Positions 62,613 through 64,000 of a DNA stretch of 64,000 nt are shown here, one piece after another. A program made the translations under genes and the position numbers. Within the stretch, counting starts at the first letter, position 1. Each line of letters opens with the position of its first letter. The DNA comes from Gammaproteobacteria bacterium (GTDB lineage Bacteria; Pseudomonadota; Gammaproteobacteria; Steroidobacterales; Woeseiaceae): contig JAOUHU010000010.1 of the NCBI GenBank assembly GCA_029884455.1, positions 1-64,000 on the forward strand, written 5' to 3'. The notes beneath the pieces are model-generated. The model worked only from the letters and a program-made list of their open reading frames with translations. It was not told the origin of the DNA and made no database searches.

Positions 62613-64000
62613 TCAGGCCGCAGGCAGGAAATCGATCGGATAAATAATCGTCACGGCCACGATGTTTTCTTTCGCGCCGAAGTCGAAACTGCGCACGCGA
62701 TCGACTACCTGGTCCGCGAGCATCGGCGCATCCATGCTGGATGCATAGAGCTTGCAGAGCGACACGCTGCCATCGGGTTCTATGGTCAACTGCAGCACGA
62801 GTTGTCCGCGCAAGGTCGGATCGTTGCGCAGCTCACGGTTATACAGCCGATACAAGGCGGCCTTGTAGCGGTCGAACACAATCTGGATTTCCTCGTCTGT
62901 GCGCCCAGCCGACGCACCGCTACTCAGCGGCCGATCGGGGCCATCGCCGCCGCCAATGTTGCTGGCCACGCGTGAAACGGCAACGCCATCCATGCCACCA
63001 CCCCCGCCGCCAAAGTCGCGGCTGAAGTCGGCGAGATTGATGCCGCCACTGCTGCCCGGCGCCGAAGTCGTGACCATCATGCGTTCCGGCCTGCCGGTGG
63101 CGTTTTCGCCGGCATTGCTGAGACGCGCCTGGGAACCGAGCTGTGCCGACGGACGCAGTTCGGCGCGGCTTGCGAAACTGTCGCGAAAGGCGAGCAGACC
63201 CTTGGTCTTAACCTGTTCACGCGTATCCGGCTGCTCGGCCTCAGCCAGCACCGGTTGTTCATCCTGCACCGGAGACGGCTGCGGCTCGGCTTCGGCGACC
63301 AGTTCCGGTTCAGGCTCGGGAAGCTCGTCGGGTATTTCCGGCTCCGGTTGAGTCACGGGAGGCGGTGGTGGTGGCAGGCGCTCCTCGCGCACCAGCCTGG
63401 CAACGCGCTCCGGCAACTGGGCATCTTCGGGCCGGTTCATGATTGGCACCGCAATAACACTCAGCAGGAAAGCAAATGCCAGCGACGCCGCCAGCGAACT
63501 GAGCAGGGACCGATTCAGGCGGCGATCTTCTTCAGCGCCGCGCGTCCAGGGCATTATCTGCGCGTGGTACGGAATTTCCGGTTCGTCGCGCTCAGGCACC
63601 CATTCGCTATTACGATTTTCCTGCTGTTCGATAATGTCCTGCAGATCGTAATGCAGGTAGTCGAGTTGACTGTTCTGCGCGCCAATTTTTTCAATAATTG
63701 ACTCGCGCCTGGCTTCGACGCGCTCGATTTCGCGGCCGTATTGGTCGAACTGATCACGCGCATACTCGATGCGTTCGGCCTGCACCACGCTGCTGCCGTC
63801 CTCTTTCCAGAACAGCGCCGCAGCTCCGAGCCGTTCCAGTTCTTCGAGAGAGGAACAAATTGACGCCAGCAATTCGTAGCGCGGGTGCAGCGCTGCCAGT
63901 TGCTCGAGCTCAGCATCGACAGTTCGAAGCTCGCGCTCGAGAGTATCCAGCGTCCGTTCCGACTGCTCGACTTTCTCTCTTAACGACTGTTCGTGTGCCG
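62613..64000 (-). CDS. Coiled-coil, single-helix inner-membrane protein with TonB/AgmX-like C-terminus (cut by window end)
   Basis: At least 462 residues; the frame is open to the window edge, so the start is outside. A TTG at 63872 is an internal codon and not needed as a start. The visible N-terminal part is a cytoplasmic coiled coil (REKVEQSERTLDTLERELRT and more). It is followed by one membrane helix (LLSSLAASLAFAFLLSVIAV), a Pro/Glu-rich periplasmic stretch, a Gly-rich linker, and a C-terminal AgmX/PglI-type domain (EEIQIVFDRYKAALYRLYNR, then GQLVLQLTIEPDGSV). This architecture parallels TonB-like energy transducers. It is the upstream neighbour of the riboswitch operon. Confidence 0.85.
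   Translation of the reverse strand, partial: AHEQSLREKVEQSERTLDTLERELRTVDAELEQLAALHPRYELLASICSSLEELERLGAAALFWKEDGSSVVQAERIEYARDQFDQYGREIERVEARRESIIEKIGAQNSQLDYLHYDLQDIIEQQENRNSEWVPERDEPEIPYHAQIMPWTRGAEEDRRLNRSLLSSLAASLAFAFLLSVIAVPIMNRPEDAQLPERVARLVREERLPPPPPPVTQPEPEIPDELPEPEPELVAEAEPQPSPVQDEQPVLAEAEQPDTREQVKTKGLLAFRDSFASRAELRPSAQLGSQARLSNAGENATGRPERMMVTTSAPGSSGGINLADFSRDFGGGGGGMDGVAVSRVASNIGGGDGPDRPLSSGASAGRTDEEIQIVFDRYKAALYRLYNRELRNDPTLRGQLVLQLTIEPDGSVSLCKLYASSMDAPMLADQVVDRVRSFDFGAKENIVAVTIIYPIDFLPAA

Noticed and set aside
63870..63872. TTG as the start codon of the AgmX-like gene
   Set aside because: The frame continues upstream without a stop to the window edge and encodes more of the same coiled coil.

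Overview
The window comes from a gammaproteobacterium of moderately high GC. Evidence for this is the tRNA-Tyr/Gly/Thr-tuf-tRNA-Trp-secE-nusG order, an adjacent cmoA-cmoB pair, a three-helix SecE, an L10-type leader and an OxyR with the CX8C switch. I cannot name a genus; an uncultured marine or sediment lineage is possible but unproven.

Layout. (1) 1-7556: the 5' part of trpS, divergent pepQ, a convergent short-chain dehydrogenase with a small unknown gene, and a two-gene RND efflux pump. (2) 7553-39953, minus strand: an almost uninterrupted transcription/translation supercluster. Read in the direction of transcription it is tRNA-Tyr, tRNA-Gly, tRNA-Thr, tuf, tRNA-Trp, secE, nusG, rplKAJL, rpoBC, rpsL-rpsG-fusA-tuf, rpsJ, and the rest of the S10, spc and alpha operons down to rplQ. 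Its regulatory layer is partly legible: a tRNA promoter, an rpsL promoter, an L10 leader, an rplL-rpoB stem, a palindromic repeat family in three intergenic gaps, and an unusual 463-base insertion with its own promoter between rpsJ and rplC. (3) 39973-50442: single genes and short operons for peptidoglycan trimming, wobble-uridine modification (cmoAB), alkylation repair (ogt-alkA), succinate-semialdehyde oxidation (gabD) and peroxide defence (Prx-Grx, dps, oxyR).

(4) 50474-64000, minus strand, is the most interesting part. A gene for a coiled-coil inner-membrane protein with a TonB/AgmX-like C-terminus (cut by the window end) is followed by a class I cyclic-di-GMP riboswitch. The riboswitch leads into a two-gene operon: a 2207-residue secreted protein built of DUF11-type repeats, and a 1715-residue protein that joins three OmpA-like domains to a predicted outer-membrane barrel. 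I propose a c-di-GMP-controlled cell-surface system in which the barrel/OmpA protein anchors or exports the giant repeat protein and the TonB-like protein links it to the inner membrane. The riboswitch and the domain calls are read from sequence; the joint function is inference.

The two tuf genes encode identical proteins and look identical at base level, with identity stopping at the ends of the coding region, a sign of gene conversion. No insertion sequence, prophage, CRISPR array or rRNA gene was seen.
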